Shown one piece after another: positions 10,964 to 22,651 of a stretch of DNA of 64,000 bases. The notes below the pieces were generated by a model. The model searched no databases and was not told where the DNA came from. It was given only the letters and a program-made list of their open reading frames with translations. This stretch comes from Skeletonema tropicum (lineage: Eukaryota > Bacillariophyta > Thalassiosirophyceae > Thalassiosirales > Thalassiosiraceae), in the NCBI GenBank assembly GCA_037178625.1, contig CM074149.1:1240001-1304000 (forward strand), in the 5' to 3' direction. Both the position numbers and the translations under genes were made by a program. Numbering within the stretch: the first letter of the stretch is position 1; each line of letters begins with the position of its first letter.

Positions 10964-12474
10964 TTACCCTGTCATAGTATTCACATTGCTGGTCATAACC
11001 GTCTCGGGGTATTCTCTCAAAAGACGAAAGACGCTCTCTGTGTATTCGATGCTGTCCCGATCAATGACTGCATTGCTTTCCCATAGAACATCGATGGGTA
11101 GCTTCTTGTGACTATTCCGCTTCGAAACTGATACGGCATCATATTTCTCCAGCAGCATCGTTATTGTCTCATACTTCGCTCCACGACATGCATAATGGAG
11201 AGTTGTGTTACCCTTCTTATCCATGACGTCAAGAGTTGTAGTGTCAAGCCCGACCAGGTACTCCACAACACTGACAGAATCGTGGTGCTGGCAGGCAATG
11301 TGCAATGGCATCGCAAAACTGGTGTCAGAATTCCTTATTGCAGATGGATTGCCTTTTACCAACAACTTGATTGAGCCAAGGGAGGCATTATTTTGAAGCG
11401 CTTTGTGGAGAGGGAGCTGTCCATTGTTTCCAGGTGTAGTCATCAGACGGTGATCTCCGGCTTGACGAGCATAGACTAGCTGTCTATTGAGGAATGATTG
11501 CACTCGTTGATGATAGATATTGGATGCAATAATATTATCTTCAATCGCTTCAGGGTATGCATCGTAAATTACCTTGATGGTTTCAAGAGCAGCTTCTATG
11601 TTTGAATCATCGTAATCCCAACGGCAAGCAAAATAAAGTAGAGACTGTCCTCGCCACATCTGTAGCTTCACATTCGGATCGCATTCCAACAGGAAGCGCA
11701 CGGTTTCAATGGCGCTTACTGGGTTCGCTCGCTTGGACAGCTTATTAATTGCGCAGTGAATCGGATAACTTCCCTGTGTTGTGGTATGATTGATGGCATC
11801 GGGGTAAAATTTGTACAAATACTCTACTGTGGCAAAGGCGTTGTAACGACATGCATAATGGAGAGGTAGGGCACCCTTGGCATCACTTATGTGCTCAGAT
11901 CCAGGATAATCTTCGATCAACACACGACAAAACTCAGGAGATTTATTCGCACTCGCCGCATGAATTGGGAGATTGCCATTATAGCCAACATGCCGAACCG
12001 CTTCAGGGTTCTTCTCGATGAGAAACTTCAATAATTGTATTGAGGTTGCGTTCATTCTTTTGCTGCCAAAACATAAATAATGGAGAGGCATCCGACCGTC
12101 GTTATTTACGCTGCGAACAGAGTCGGGAGCTGCGTCGATGAGGAGTTGGATTATCCCCCGTGTCACACTTTTATTGCCGCATGCATAGTGGAGCGGCGAC
12201 CAACCACCCTCGTTAGTAGCACTGGCATACGCAGGGAAATATTCGACGAGGTGCCGAATTATTCCCTCATTGACTCTTTCATTGCGGCTGCATCACGGAA
12301 GAATTGATAATTGTTGCTGATGAGAGCGTTGTCATTATTATTTGGTGTCAATCCAAGTCGCTCAAATATTTCGAGCAGGCCTTCTTCTGAAAGCGAGTCA
12401 GATGAACAATAAATACCCAATTCATTCGACAGCGCTTGAGGTGATTCTATGCCACTATTGCCGCTCTCGCTCAT
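10964..12474 (-). pseudogene. Ankyrin-repeat protein, one-base frame break
   Basis: This is a cytosolic-type ankyrin protein of about 500 residues, paralogous to the gene at 51.7-53.1 kb. The ATG at 12474 (MSESGNSG) aligns with the paralogue's start (MTDNGNNG); the ATG at 12591 in the same frame is possible but not conserved. An N-terminal YCSSDSLSEEGLLEIFERLGLTP segment comes first, then ankyrin units with PLHYAC, LPIHAAS, LPLHYAC, YPIHCAI, LPLHKAL, MPLHIAC and TTLHYAC. The early frame runs NNYQFFRDAAAMK and stops at 12259, while the homologous reading NERVNEGIIRHLVEYFP continues one base out of register. Compared with the paralogue (FFRWACKNERV), the 12 bases after the Arg codon are 11 here. 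Either a real frameshift or a sequence error; if the latter, this is an intact gene. Partner unknown. Confidence 0.75.
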
Positions 12475-12591
12475 CGTTGAGGTTGCCTTGCTATGTGCTT
12501 GGGCGAATGATTGAGCAAAGTGGCCAAGCGTCTGGAGTTGGAAAGCTGGAAAGTTGGAAGTGACAAGATTTTCTGAGTCCCGTTTCATCAA

Positions 12592-15500
12592 GTATATTTT
12601 GTCACAGCGGTATTCGACTGTGATTCAGCTAAATTTCACTGGGGAAACTGCTTCTTTTGTGCAGTTCAATTATTTATCATACATGCAAGAAAAGAAGATA
12701 AGCCACTCCTCGGTCCCTGCCTCACGAAAGTATGCAGACTTGAGAGAAGTCAGTACAGCTGTCTTACGAGATTGCGGACTTTCATTCAAGTTTCGAATTC
12801 CTACGTAGGTTTGGTACAAATGACGTAATGAGTCTTATGAAAATTACTTGGGCCGATTTCCCTCAACTCATTACTCAGAAATAACCTAAAGCCCCACACA
12901 CATCGAGCACGTCTCCACAGGTCTCCACACAAAATGATGCCAACCATGGCCAAATTCCGGCGCCTACTACACATACCACATTGACATCTGTCATATCCCT
13001 ATGCACTAATTGAGTTCTAGTATATGTTTAGATGTGATTGAACCTTTAGGGATATCCTGGAACATAAAAATTGAGCGAAGGAGATAAAAATTCTGAAGCA
13101 CACATCAACATCACCTCCAGCGACAACCACATAACATGTGAGAAAAATCACATACAGATCCGCTACGTACAAGATTTGGCTGGGAAGAAAGCAATGATCC
13201 AGCAAGCTTACAACTTTGTTTGTCAGCAAATTCATCGGTCAAGTCTACTGTCAAAGCAATCACTGTCGAAGTTGATCATCAATAGCGTTGCTTGTGGCAG
13301 AGAGTCGATTTTTTTATGCGCTACTTACTAAAGTTTGTCACTGGGTTCCTTTTTGTCTTTATTTCCTTCGTGGCTGCTTGACGTAATGACTTGATGACGT
13401 GTAATATAACGTTCCGGAGTTTTGCTACCGCCGTGTCTATCGACACGACCTCCGTTGTCTCGCAGTGTCCACACGCAACCGTCTTGGTGACGGGAGCTTT
13501 GAGGGGGGTTTAGATGGGATATGAACAGGGATATCATGGATGTTGCGTGTGTTGGTGGAAACGGTGAAATAATACAGATTGTGGATTAAGAACGTGAATT
13601 GAACAGCAGGCCAATAATTTTCATGCAATATTCTTCATGCAGTGGCCAGTTTGGTTCATCTACGATCTGTACCTGTCCCTTGAAGCGATTGCCGTCGCTT
13701 TGGGTGGGTTTGACGGGGGTTGGATGACATTAGATATTTGTTAATGACACAACAACATGTTCTATGTCAATGGTTTGGTTGGTTTCACAACACAATGGAA
13801 TACTCTTCTCTAGTTTTTAAGAGTATCAAAGCGACATCTATGCTTGAGAGATTTATGCAGCAGTTGGCTTTGGTTACACGGTGGGGTGGGTGCACGGGAT
13901 GATATCTATTATTATCACTTCCGTGCAGTCCGCTGATGAGTGATGCGCTCATGAACAATGAACATTTGCAAACCTATCACGACGGGGAAATACTATTAAT
14001 TCGTCGATTGAGCTTGGGTTGATGGATGGTGCATTGGTCATGCATCGCTCTACCGTACTCTCCTATTGTGGAGGACAATAGTGGCTTCCACGCTGAGTTT
14101 GTTCTTCCTACCGCCATGAATTGATAAGTGTAGTCTACGAGTTCCCTCAAGAGCCCTTTCCCTCCTTCTGCGCCTCCTTCGTTATATGATGCATGGGCGG
14201 GGGATAAATCAACGACGGGGAGTTCTAGGGGTGCAATGCACTTCTTCATCATGGTGAGAGTATCAAAGCAAGTGAGGTTGGAAAAGAAGGATGCTGCTTT
14301 GGATAATGTTGAGGGGGGTATGTGAGCACATGTACATGACGCTCGCACTCGGGTCGTGGATGGGTAGATATTTCCATCTACGCCAGGGACATACTCTCAC
14401 TTATTCAAAGTAGAGGGAGGTAGTCGGACGAAAGAGTTTTGCTCTTCGGCTCGAATACTTCTACCTTGAGTACTTCTTCGTTGGATGCATCGAAGTACCA
14501 TGGACGGCTACGTTGCCGCCGTAGTATTTAGATGCAAGGAAGTCAGTGACCAATCGGATTGTTGGAGGAAATGTTAACGTTTGGAAAATCATTCCCATCT
14601 TTAGCTGTTGGGACTTGATTGGTTGACGCCTCTTCGACAATGTTTTGGGGATTGGTAGAGGGGGGCAAGGTTGGATCTAGCATTTCAATACCTCGCGGTT
14701 TGATGCACTGATCGATACTACTACTGGGTCTGTGAGACGATATACTTCTCACTTTGCAGCAGTACCAAAACTTGTCAAACACTACAAGTCTTTTCTGCAC
14801 TTCATCGTCTATGCGATAAGATGGTTCGTATGAGTAGAGGGCATGTGTCCGACAGATGTGGAATCATCACGAACACCTTGCAGAAAGGCACCCCCCACTA
14901 TGGCATTCCTTCTAATGTCGCACTTTGCGTCGCAAGACGCATCAAACAATTTGTCTCGTTGATTGTATTGTGGCGATTGGATTGGCACATACATCTCGAG
15001 ACATATGTTTAATTCTCTCATTTTTTGCTGAGTACTCGGGAGAATTGTATTCTCACGGAGACACAGCCCTGAATTGATTCAGTATCCAGTTCTCAATAGG
15101 CCGGGGAATGATGGCACGTCAAGCGGAAGATCCAATGGGGGTTACAGTCTCCCTCCATGTACTTCGTCACGGGGATGAGTAGAACTTCCAGCAAGAGATT
15201 GCAAGTACTTCAGCGATCTCTACGGTGTGCCACATCATGTACAGAATGAGTTACTCTGGGGAAGAGAGTAACAGCTATCAGGGAAGGTATTTAAAGGTTC
15301 ATGATCTGCTATTCTATCCAGCGGTGTATGCGTGCACTTCATCAACCAAGATGGTCACCCGAGTGGTGCTGATTTGTTGTTGAGATGCAATCAGCTGGAT
15401 GAAGGACGGAAATGGACAGGTACCTGCAGTCTCTGCCAATTATCAAGAAATGAACAGTCAGACTCATGGGAGTTAATTTCTTCAGCTCAGGTTCGGACAA

Positions 15501-16297
15501 TAGATGGTTCGAATGCTGAGGCTAAAAACTACATCAAACTGTAGACTGTAATGCAGTGCGATGGGTGTTGCTGTTTCCTACGCTCTTGAGACTATGGCCG
15601 AGCATAGTCGGGGTATGAGCAATCAAAGCAATACGTAGGTATGGTTTCACTCCCCCAGATGATTACACCATTTACATCTGGGATGAATTATGAGGGGGGC
15701 AGCTCAGAGAGCGTGTTCTGAAGATGGTCTGTCGTTAAACCTTTTGTGGTCTCCATACTAGCCTCGATTGAGGTATGGCTAAAATTTGATCGAGTAAGCG
15801 GGCCCTTGTATCTTATCCACGATAAAACAGAGTGCAAAATTGAAGTGCTGTTTGAGTTGGAGTTAATAGTGTTATTTCTAAACTAAATCACCGTCATAAA
15901 GAAATGAACAGCAAGTTGGATTCCACTCTTCAATGCACATCTGGGATACAAGGTTCTCTCTGAAATTTCGAAGTGAATAACGAGGATCGAAGCGAGATTG
16001 GTTCCTCTACAAGTCAAGGACCCAATCTCAAGATTCGGCAAATCCCTTCTACAAATGCCTAGATCAAGGCCTCACTGATCTAGATATATCAAGATAGGAA
16101 TTCGGGCTGGGCGAATTCCCCCCTCAATAGTTTTCAGAGTTATCGCTGGTTGCTGCGATGCTCTGCGGTTCATGGCTCCGAGAGACAACTCTCGGTTTCA
16201 CGTTCTTGTTTAGTTCACTAAGGTTATTGGATATTTCTTACTTCTGTCTGTTTCCCACTTCAACTTGACTTGATTGAATGATGTATGACGCACCCAC
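12592..16297. other. Gene-poor stretch
   Basis: No convincing gene. A minus-strand frame at 13977-14348 (123 codons) is long for chance but has no recognised motif. Bases 12876-12900 (CAGAAATAACCTAAAGCCCC) recur exactly at 24486-24510, near the end of the 22.6-24.5 kb element. Confidence 0.4.
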
Positions 16298-16399
16298 CGA
16301 GTCAGATGAACAATAAATACCCAATTCATTCGACAGCGCTTGAGGTGATTCTAAGTATGCCACTATTGCCGCTCTCGCTCATCGTTGAGGTTGCCTTGC
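16298..16399. repeat. 102-bp shard of the ankyrin gene 5' end
   Basis: This stretch matches 12394-12491, which spans the start codon and first codons of the ankyrin gene. The match is identical except for a 4-base insertion (AGTA) here. Flanks do not match and the orientation is the same. It is the second roughly 100-bp exon shard in the window. Confidence 0.92.
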
Positions 16400-16599
16400 C
16401 TAACCTAATGGATTCCGACGTTGAAAAGGGAGAAAGAGTCAGCTGTGTGTAAGAAGAATCGCCTAACCTTAATGAAAAACGTTACCGTTTTAAGGCTATT
16501 ACAGTCTAATGTAGCTTACACATGAAGATGGTTAGAAGAAGATTATCTGTTTTGAGAAAGCACATGCAAGATCGACTGAGGCTGTGCCTGCATGCCATC

Positions 16600-16897
16600 C
16601 TACCTCCACAAGTTTGGATCTTCATCACGAGGAGACATACCCTTCCATTTCTCCCATTCGGAAACACACTTTGACAACGCCTCGCTCATGATTGCGGAAG
16701 GCTCAAATGCACAGAGTCATCCCAATGCTTCCAGTAGATCTGCCTGCTCCACAATATGCAACGTGCCAAAGCCGAAGTCATCAAAGACCAAAGAATGTTT
16801 TGTCAGCAATTTCAAACCAACGAAGTAGTTTGTTCTTACCTCAAATTTGAGTCGTCCGATGCTAATCAGGTAATGATGAGTTTGGATAAGTCTGTGT
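16600..16897 (-). pseudogene. Coding-like fragment with an in-frame TGA
   Basis: On the minus strand a frame reads LISIGRLKFEVRTNYFVG, then KHSLVFDDFGFGTLHIVEQADLLEALG, a single TGA, then LCAFEPSAIMSEALSKCVSEW, and ends at PRDEDPNLWR and TAG. Both halves have protein-like composition and the same frame. I recognise no family. It may be a decayed gene, an exon with an intron I cannot place (a GGTAAGAAC donor-like site sits at about 16834-16842 on this strand), or a TGA read as selenocysteine; the first is most likely. It lies just downstream, on the same strand, of the hypothetical gene at 17.3-18.1 kb. Confidence 0.35.
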
Positions 16898-17293
16898 CAA
16901 GTTGAGGTCCTCAAAAATGCATCCAAGACTGACATAAGAGACAGAGAAGCACAAAATTTCAACGAGAACAAGAAGAGCAGAGAGAACAACAAACTCAACA
17001 AGTCAAACTCCAAGGCTCTTAAGGATGCATTCACCTCTGCTGGACTATGCAGTTAGCAGTAGAGGATCAGTAGCACCTGATGGCAATGATCAAGAGGACG
17101 TCTTGGCAGACAAAATCTCTGTAACAAAATGCTGCGATGTACGATGTAGAGATGAGCTTGAATTATCAAGGTCGGCGAGTAACTCGAACAGTATCAATGG
17201 AAAAGCAAGAAAACAAGCACAACAAGAAAACAAGCACAAAGCCACTTTTCTTCTCGAAATATCATATACTGTCTCTGATAGCTCTACAACTAT

Positions 17294-18070
17294 CTATAGT
17301 AATGCATGGACTTCTTCTACTGTGACCTGTCGGATCATCATCGTAAAACGACTGAACTGCTTGCGCGAAGAATGGCGCGAATGGAGGAACGTTTGGGGCG
17401 TTTTCTTCAGTGCATACCAGTGGCAGTTTGCAAGCTTACGTGTCCTTGCCTCAGAGACTGGAGGCACGCCTTTATCCTTCTTCCACGTATCTGGATCCTG
17501 ATGCATCGTAGCAGAAGAAGCACGGATGCCTTCAACAAATTCTATTTGGAGAAGATGGCTGCAGGGGTTTCCTTCATATGCAATTCTGATGGCAGTGGCA
17601 AGCAGATTGATGCAACAGTCAGGCATTTCCGCCTCTTGAAGAATGGTAACTTGCCACGCAGCTTAAGGAGATTTAAGGATATCTTACGCTTTGTATCACT
17701 TCTTTTATTCTCTACTGTGTCTGTAACACATGCACGCCCGCAGTGCCAAAATAGAGATCTCTAATCCGCTATTTACGATGTCGTCAAGAAATCGCATTTC
17801 CTCAACCAAAAAGACAAACATCTTGGACGGAGGAGCAGGGTGTCCTCCGGATGCAGCAATTGCAGATTCACAATGCATAATTAATTCTTCTACGCACAAC
17901 AACTTCAACCTACCAAAAGTACTACTATCACACCAGATCCAAACCCAAGCAGGCATCTCTTCGTGCTGCCTCTTGTTAAGATTTCGTAATACTTTAGAGT
18001 CATGACGCGATGCTGGAAGTAGCATCCTCACTTCAGTATCATTCATGCCGTCTTCAGATTTATAAAACAC
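17294..18070 (-). CDS. Hypothetical protein, probably two exons
   Basis: Two protein-like blocks lie in the same frame. The first (18070-17705) reads MFYKSEDGMNDTEVRMLLP..PAWVWIWCDSSTFGRLKLLCVEEL..FLVEEMRFLDDIVNSGLEISILALRACM. The second begins at AAWQVTILQEAEMPDCCINL near 17665 and continues LLQIEFVEGIRASSATMHQDPDTWKKDKGVPP..LANCHWYALKK to a stop at 17294. Between them are stops over about 50 bases, ending in CTTAAG just before the second block, which suits a short intron or a decayed joint. Composition (Trp, Cys and Leu-rich helices) is gene-like, but I recognise no family. Overlapping plus-strand frames are less convincing. Exon borders are not fixed. Confidence 0.35.
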
Positions 18071-18170
18071 GAGTCAACTTAACCTTATTCTTCTACTTCT
18101 TCTTGCAATTGTTCTCTCGCCACATTCACATTGGCCATCTCACGCAACATGACTTTTGCATCTATAATCT

Positions 18171-18607
18171 ATAATACACTGAAACACTGATAAGTAGCGC
18201 ATAAGACGTAGATATACCTAGTATCTTCATTCAAACCTACTTTCGGTCAAATGCAGTAATGGTAATGGCTATGGCAGCTACTTAGAGGTATTGCTGCAAT
18301 GACACTATCTTATTATTACAAGACTACGATATTATGATCTGATCTTTTTCTTTTGTTTCTTTTCGCTAGGGAGAGCTCCAAGCTGCTCCGAGCTACCTAT
18401 TAGACGACCGACCTACTCTTCATCGTCGTCACTGCCCTCTTCTTCCCCTTCTTCGTGACTCTCCACCTCAAACGAGTGTGATGGCAACTCGAGAAAAGGG
18501 ATGACACTATCCATCACAATATCTTGAGGTAAAAAACGCTGGATTGTCGGCGCTACGTCCTCATCCAGTAGGCGGCGATGCTCTGCTTTGTAGTCAATAA
18601 TCTTCAT
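18171..18607 (-). pseudogene. LRR_5 family C-terminal fragment with 3' flank
   Basis: Bases 18607-18413 encode only the last 64 residues of the LRR_5 family protein (YKAEHRRLLDEDVAP, LPQDIVMDSVIPFLELPSHSF, acidic tail ending SDDDEE). The coding end and about 200 bp of downstream sequence to about 18220 closely match the 3' end and flank of the intact gene at 35410. It starts abruptly in unrelated sequence, so it is a 5'-truncated copy. Confidence 0.8.
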
Positions 18608-18746
18608 TATTACTCTTCTCTACGACTTCCTTCGGCTTCACCTCATCTATGTCATCACATCTTCTTCTTCGTCCCTGCCCGCCCTCCCATCTACCGTGAG
18701 CATTCGTCCATGTCAAAATCACCACAGCAACACTCGACATTTTGTC

Positions 18747-19702
18747 TTAGTACTCGTCCGGATCATCACTATCGCTTTCTTCATCTTCATGATCCACCAA
18801 TTCAAATGTGTGTGATGGCAGCTTGAGAGAAGAAAGAACATCATTCATCGCGATATCGTGCGGCAAAGCATGATGGAGTGTAGTCCCAGCCTCATTCACG
18901 AAGCGTTGGTGCTCTGCTTGGTAGTGAATAATTTTGAGAAGGAGCGTTCTGATCCACCTTCGTATCACCAGGGCCTTTTCGCCCGCATCATTATAATCCC
19001 ATCCGTGTCCAGCATCTACAGTGGAAATAGTCTGATTGATCGAATCAATTTCTTCATTCATATCATTTCTCCATTCCTCCAATTGTAGAGCGCCGATAGT
19101 TTCGTGTAGTGCTCCCTCCACCAAGATCTACGCTGCTTTCAATTATCTACATCCCCTGAATATACTATCACCTAGTAATCAAACCATCTTTCAATGGGAT
19201 GGTGATTCTTGCTAGAGAGCAGCATCTATGGAATGCCTTCCCCTCAAATCGTTCCAGCTTGTTACCAAACTTCGCGTCTGTCAGGGCGGTAGCAATCACA
19301 GAATGCATTCCTTTTAATTATCTCGACTGATGGCAGATTGATGCTCCTTAAAGATGTGCAGCTTTCGAATGCCCCTTCTTCAATGATTTCCAGCTTGCCA
19401 CATTCGACATCCGTCAGGGCAAAACAACGATAGAATGCATACCCCTCCACAATTTTGACGCCCGGCATGATAACTCCTCTCAAGGAATGGCAATTGTCGA
19501 ATGCCTCTTGTTCAATCTTTTCGACACCCTCGTGACAGATGACCTCAATGATATTAGGATGCTCATAGAATGCACCAGCCAGAATGACGGTGACGTCTTC
19601 ATGCACGATGACGATGATATGATTTCCATGATCACGAGGAATAACTTCGCCCACTTCGCCCCTGTAAATGTACGTCCTAATATTATTGCCCTCGGCCGCC
19701 AT
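18747..19702 (-). pseudogene. LRR_5 (BspA-like) protein, frame-broken copy
   Basis: The start MAAEGNNIRTYIYRGEVGE matches the intact copies at 35.4, 38.9 and 55.5 kb. Units of about 23 residues follow (VEKIEQEAFDNCHSLRGVIMPG, LEIIEEGAFESCTSLRSINLPS). At FCDC one extra T (TGC T ACC GCC CTG) throws the frame and the first part stops at 19262. The true frame continues past that point but meets a stop near 19170. A second open part, 19124-18747, gives the family's C-terminal domain (LHETIGALQLEEWRNDMNEEIDSINQTI, LPHDIAMNDVLSSLKLPSHTF). With at least two lesions it is probably a pseudogene; RNA support could overturn this. Confidence 0.75.
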
Positions 19703-22649
19703 GATGAGAACACAGTCAAAAAATGAAACTTAGCAATAAAACGAAGATAGCAGATTAATTAATGCCAGAAGCAAGAGGGCCCAGGCTGCGTTCAGCGAGG
19801 TTCAGATCAGCGGCAATCGTTCCTTTATCTCTCCGCGTTTGACGTCGCTCGCTCCTCGCTCCTCGCTCGGCGTTGTTTTGTGTTTTGGTTCCTCTTCGCT
19901 CTTGCATGTTCGTTTGGCATCATTCGTGCTTTCCCGAGCGCTTTTTGTTTCGTTATGTACGCGTTTTTATCGTTTATTTCTCATTTTTATCGTTCGGCAC
20001 AATTACAACCACCCTTTCCTTCCGAGGTACTCATTTGGTACTCATTTTGACTTTCGACCATAGCTACGCCAATACTAGCCCGATTCTTACGGTTCAAAGA
20101 CCAGCAACTTTCCATTTAGGTAGTTTAGAACGAGTCTGCAAAGTGCCGCGACGTTATTCCAACCATTCGCCGCATGGTAATAGTTACAAAATCATGGTCA
20201 GAGGTGTCGACCCTCTCCTCTTTTTTTGGCATTTTTTTTTTCAAAAATATCACGCATCACACACTAACAAAAAACATCTCCTCCATGATGAGTGTGACAA
20301 CAAACCATGGTATTATTGGACCAGAAACGACAAGATCAACATAAACAACGCACCGCCTAACCCAGATTTTTACGCTGATTTCGATTATGTAAGCGGTGGC
20401 ATCCGATTCGACGTCGTGTTGGTCGTATGCGGCTCTTTCCGTCGTGGGTATAAAATCCGCACATGCCGAGCAACAATATAATATACTCATGTTTAACTTC
20501 TTTCGGTTACTTAACAGCCACTTTGAGTTACAAACTCCTTCTCTATATTATGATAATCGATTATTAGTATCAATTTTATTCATTACATGTCAAATACATG
20601 CATTAATGGAGTAATAGGTCAAATCATCCGCTGCTGATAGGATGGCACCCGGTTGGATAGATGTTGTTAGTAGTCATATTGTAACCTAAAACCACTGTCA
20701 AACGCCCACAATAGACGGCCAATGGTGTTGTGTGGCGAGAGGGCTCCCGTCCCATGGATCAAATGGGCGCATACCACTTCATGTAATGGTGTGGGTGACT
20801 GATGTAGGGCATCTCATTTCCCCCAAAATGTGCTATATTACAATGAGTCCAATAATGTTGTAGCCGCAATAAATTAGAGCAATCCAGTGCAACAGCGTTG
20901 ATTGTCATATAATATTCAAGGCCTCAATGAGTTTTGGCACCTCTACATCTTGTATACTGTCAGATATATGCATTCTTCTTTTTGATGTATTTTGTGGAAA
21001 TTATCCATTTTCACATGCTGTATTCACCATGCCACTGCATGCGTCGTAGGGCGCCCAGTCACACTGTTTAATAGATGGATGGCCACTCAATAGTATAAAG
21101 TCGGCGTCTGCAAACCAGTAGGGTGGCAGAGTAGGTCCAACTATTCATCTGAAGACCATGATGGAAGTGCGTCATCACACCGATGTCGAAGCGCAATTTT
21201 TCGACACCTCTACTATGGTGTAATAAAAAGTAGCGATGGCGTGGGTCGACGACCACCTGAGGGCAACACTTCACAGAAAGGCTATTGGAGAGTGAGTTGC
21301 TGCAGTGGGGCTGTCTAGATTTATGTGTAGGCAGTGTTATTGATGTCGGCAAGTATGGGGTCGAGGTGCGCCATGGTCATCGCTGATGTTTTTTGCACTA
21401 TCCCTCTCGGAAGGAAAGGGTTAATAATAACAGAAATTAAAGCCGCTGCCCCAAGATCCAAGAATACCCCAAGACAAGCAACTGATATGTGATGGTTCTG
21501 GCCTGGGTTCTGGTGCTCAAAGATATATCGTGAAATGTCCAGTTAGATACATGAGTCAAGCAGATCATTTCCGTCAGAGTTGCACCAACAAGACAGCACA
21601 CAGCTACGAGTCCCTAGAATGATAGCATCTGATCATCGGCGCCGCCTCCAAACTGATCAAACTCTCATTCGTCCTTGTGTTTATGCATAAACATCACTGT
21701 GTTTCGGTGCCACAATTTTATGTGTCATTGGCTCTCTGCTTTCGAACGGAACCAGCTCAAAATACATGCATGCATACCAAAGAATATCAAGTCGCGATGT
21801 AGCCGAGGAGTCGATCATTCTGTCAAGTATGCCGTCGAGTTCACAAAAATACTTAACATGTGGTGATGCTATTGGGCGTCGTTCGACACAAGCAACACAG
21901 ATATGTCGGCTGGAAACTGAAGCTATCCTCTCCTTGCTCGTGGAAATACTCATAGAATGGATCATATATTATGGCCTCTTCAAAGGCTACGTTTTGTAGA
22001 ATTTGGTGGCGGTATCGTTCGAGTGCAAGTTGCCTTGTTGTGCATCAAAGAATACGTAGCTATTATAGTATAAGAATAATATGCATCAGCACGCAAAATG
22101 ATTAGCATCTAGGTAGCAACAGCATCGAGGAGGAGAAGCAACAAGTATCCCACTTCTTCAACTTCATCGTGTCCTTCATCCACGCTGCTGACCGCTGACC
22201 CTCATCCACTGCAATAGAAGACTCCAGTTCATAGGTCAATCGAACTAATGAAATAAGCACATGCGATATAACCACCCTAATCCGCAGTGCACCTCTCTTA
22301 TGTAGAGCCTAAAAGTAGTAGCGTTTTAATCCTATATTATTTGATGACTTGTCTCTGAGCTAAATATGTCTTTCTTGTGTCGCAACGACAGCCAGTACTT
22401 TATTTCTTTCAAATTCTCATGAACTTGTGATATAAGTATGTCCAACAATGCCCATCATGCTTGGCTTCAACGCAAGATATGCATAACAATCAACATTGCT
22501 TTGATAAGATGTTTCCATAAATTCCGTAAGATGTAAAGTGGACGGCGATGAGGTACAGGAGGACGAACTTTGTGTCCAGGCCAACGCGCTACAAATCAAC
22601 AGCAAATCACGATGTACATATCAATAGCCGTCCACAGATGCTTTTCTTG
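19703..22649. other. Intergenic, with a dispersed coding-like repeat
   Basis: Bases 20225-20490 share a translated similarity with the reverse strand of 26420-26680: NPDFYADFDYVSGGIRFDVVLVV here against NPIFHADSNYVSCSVQFKVVLMI there, plus matching flanking nucleotides. No complete gene is seen. From 20500 to 22649 I see nothing supported. Confidence 0.4.
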
Positions 22650-22651
22650 TT

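Noticed and set aside
13977..14348. Minus-strand ORF of 123 codons
   Set aside because: No recognised motif or conserved context; chance length in a 64 kb window is possible.
17306..17764. Plus-strand ORF of 152 codons
   Set aside because: It overlaps the minus-strand hypothetical gene, whose reading looks more protein-like.
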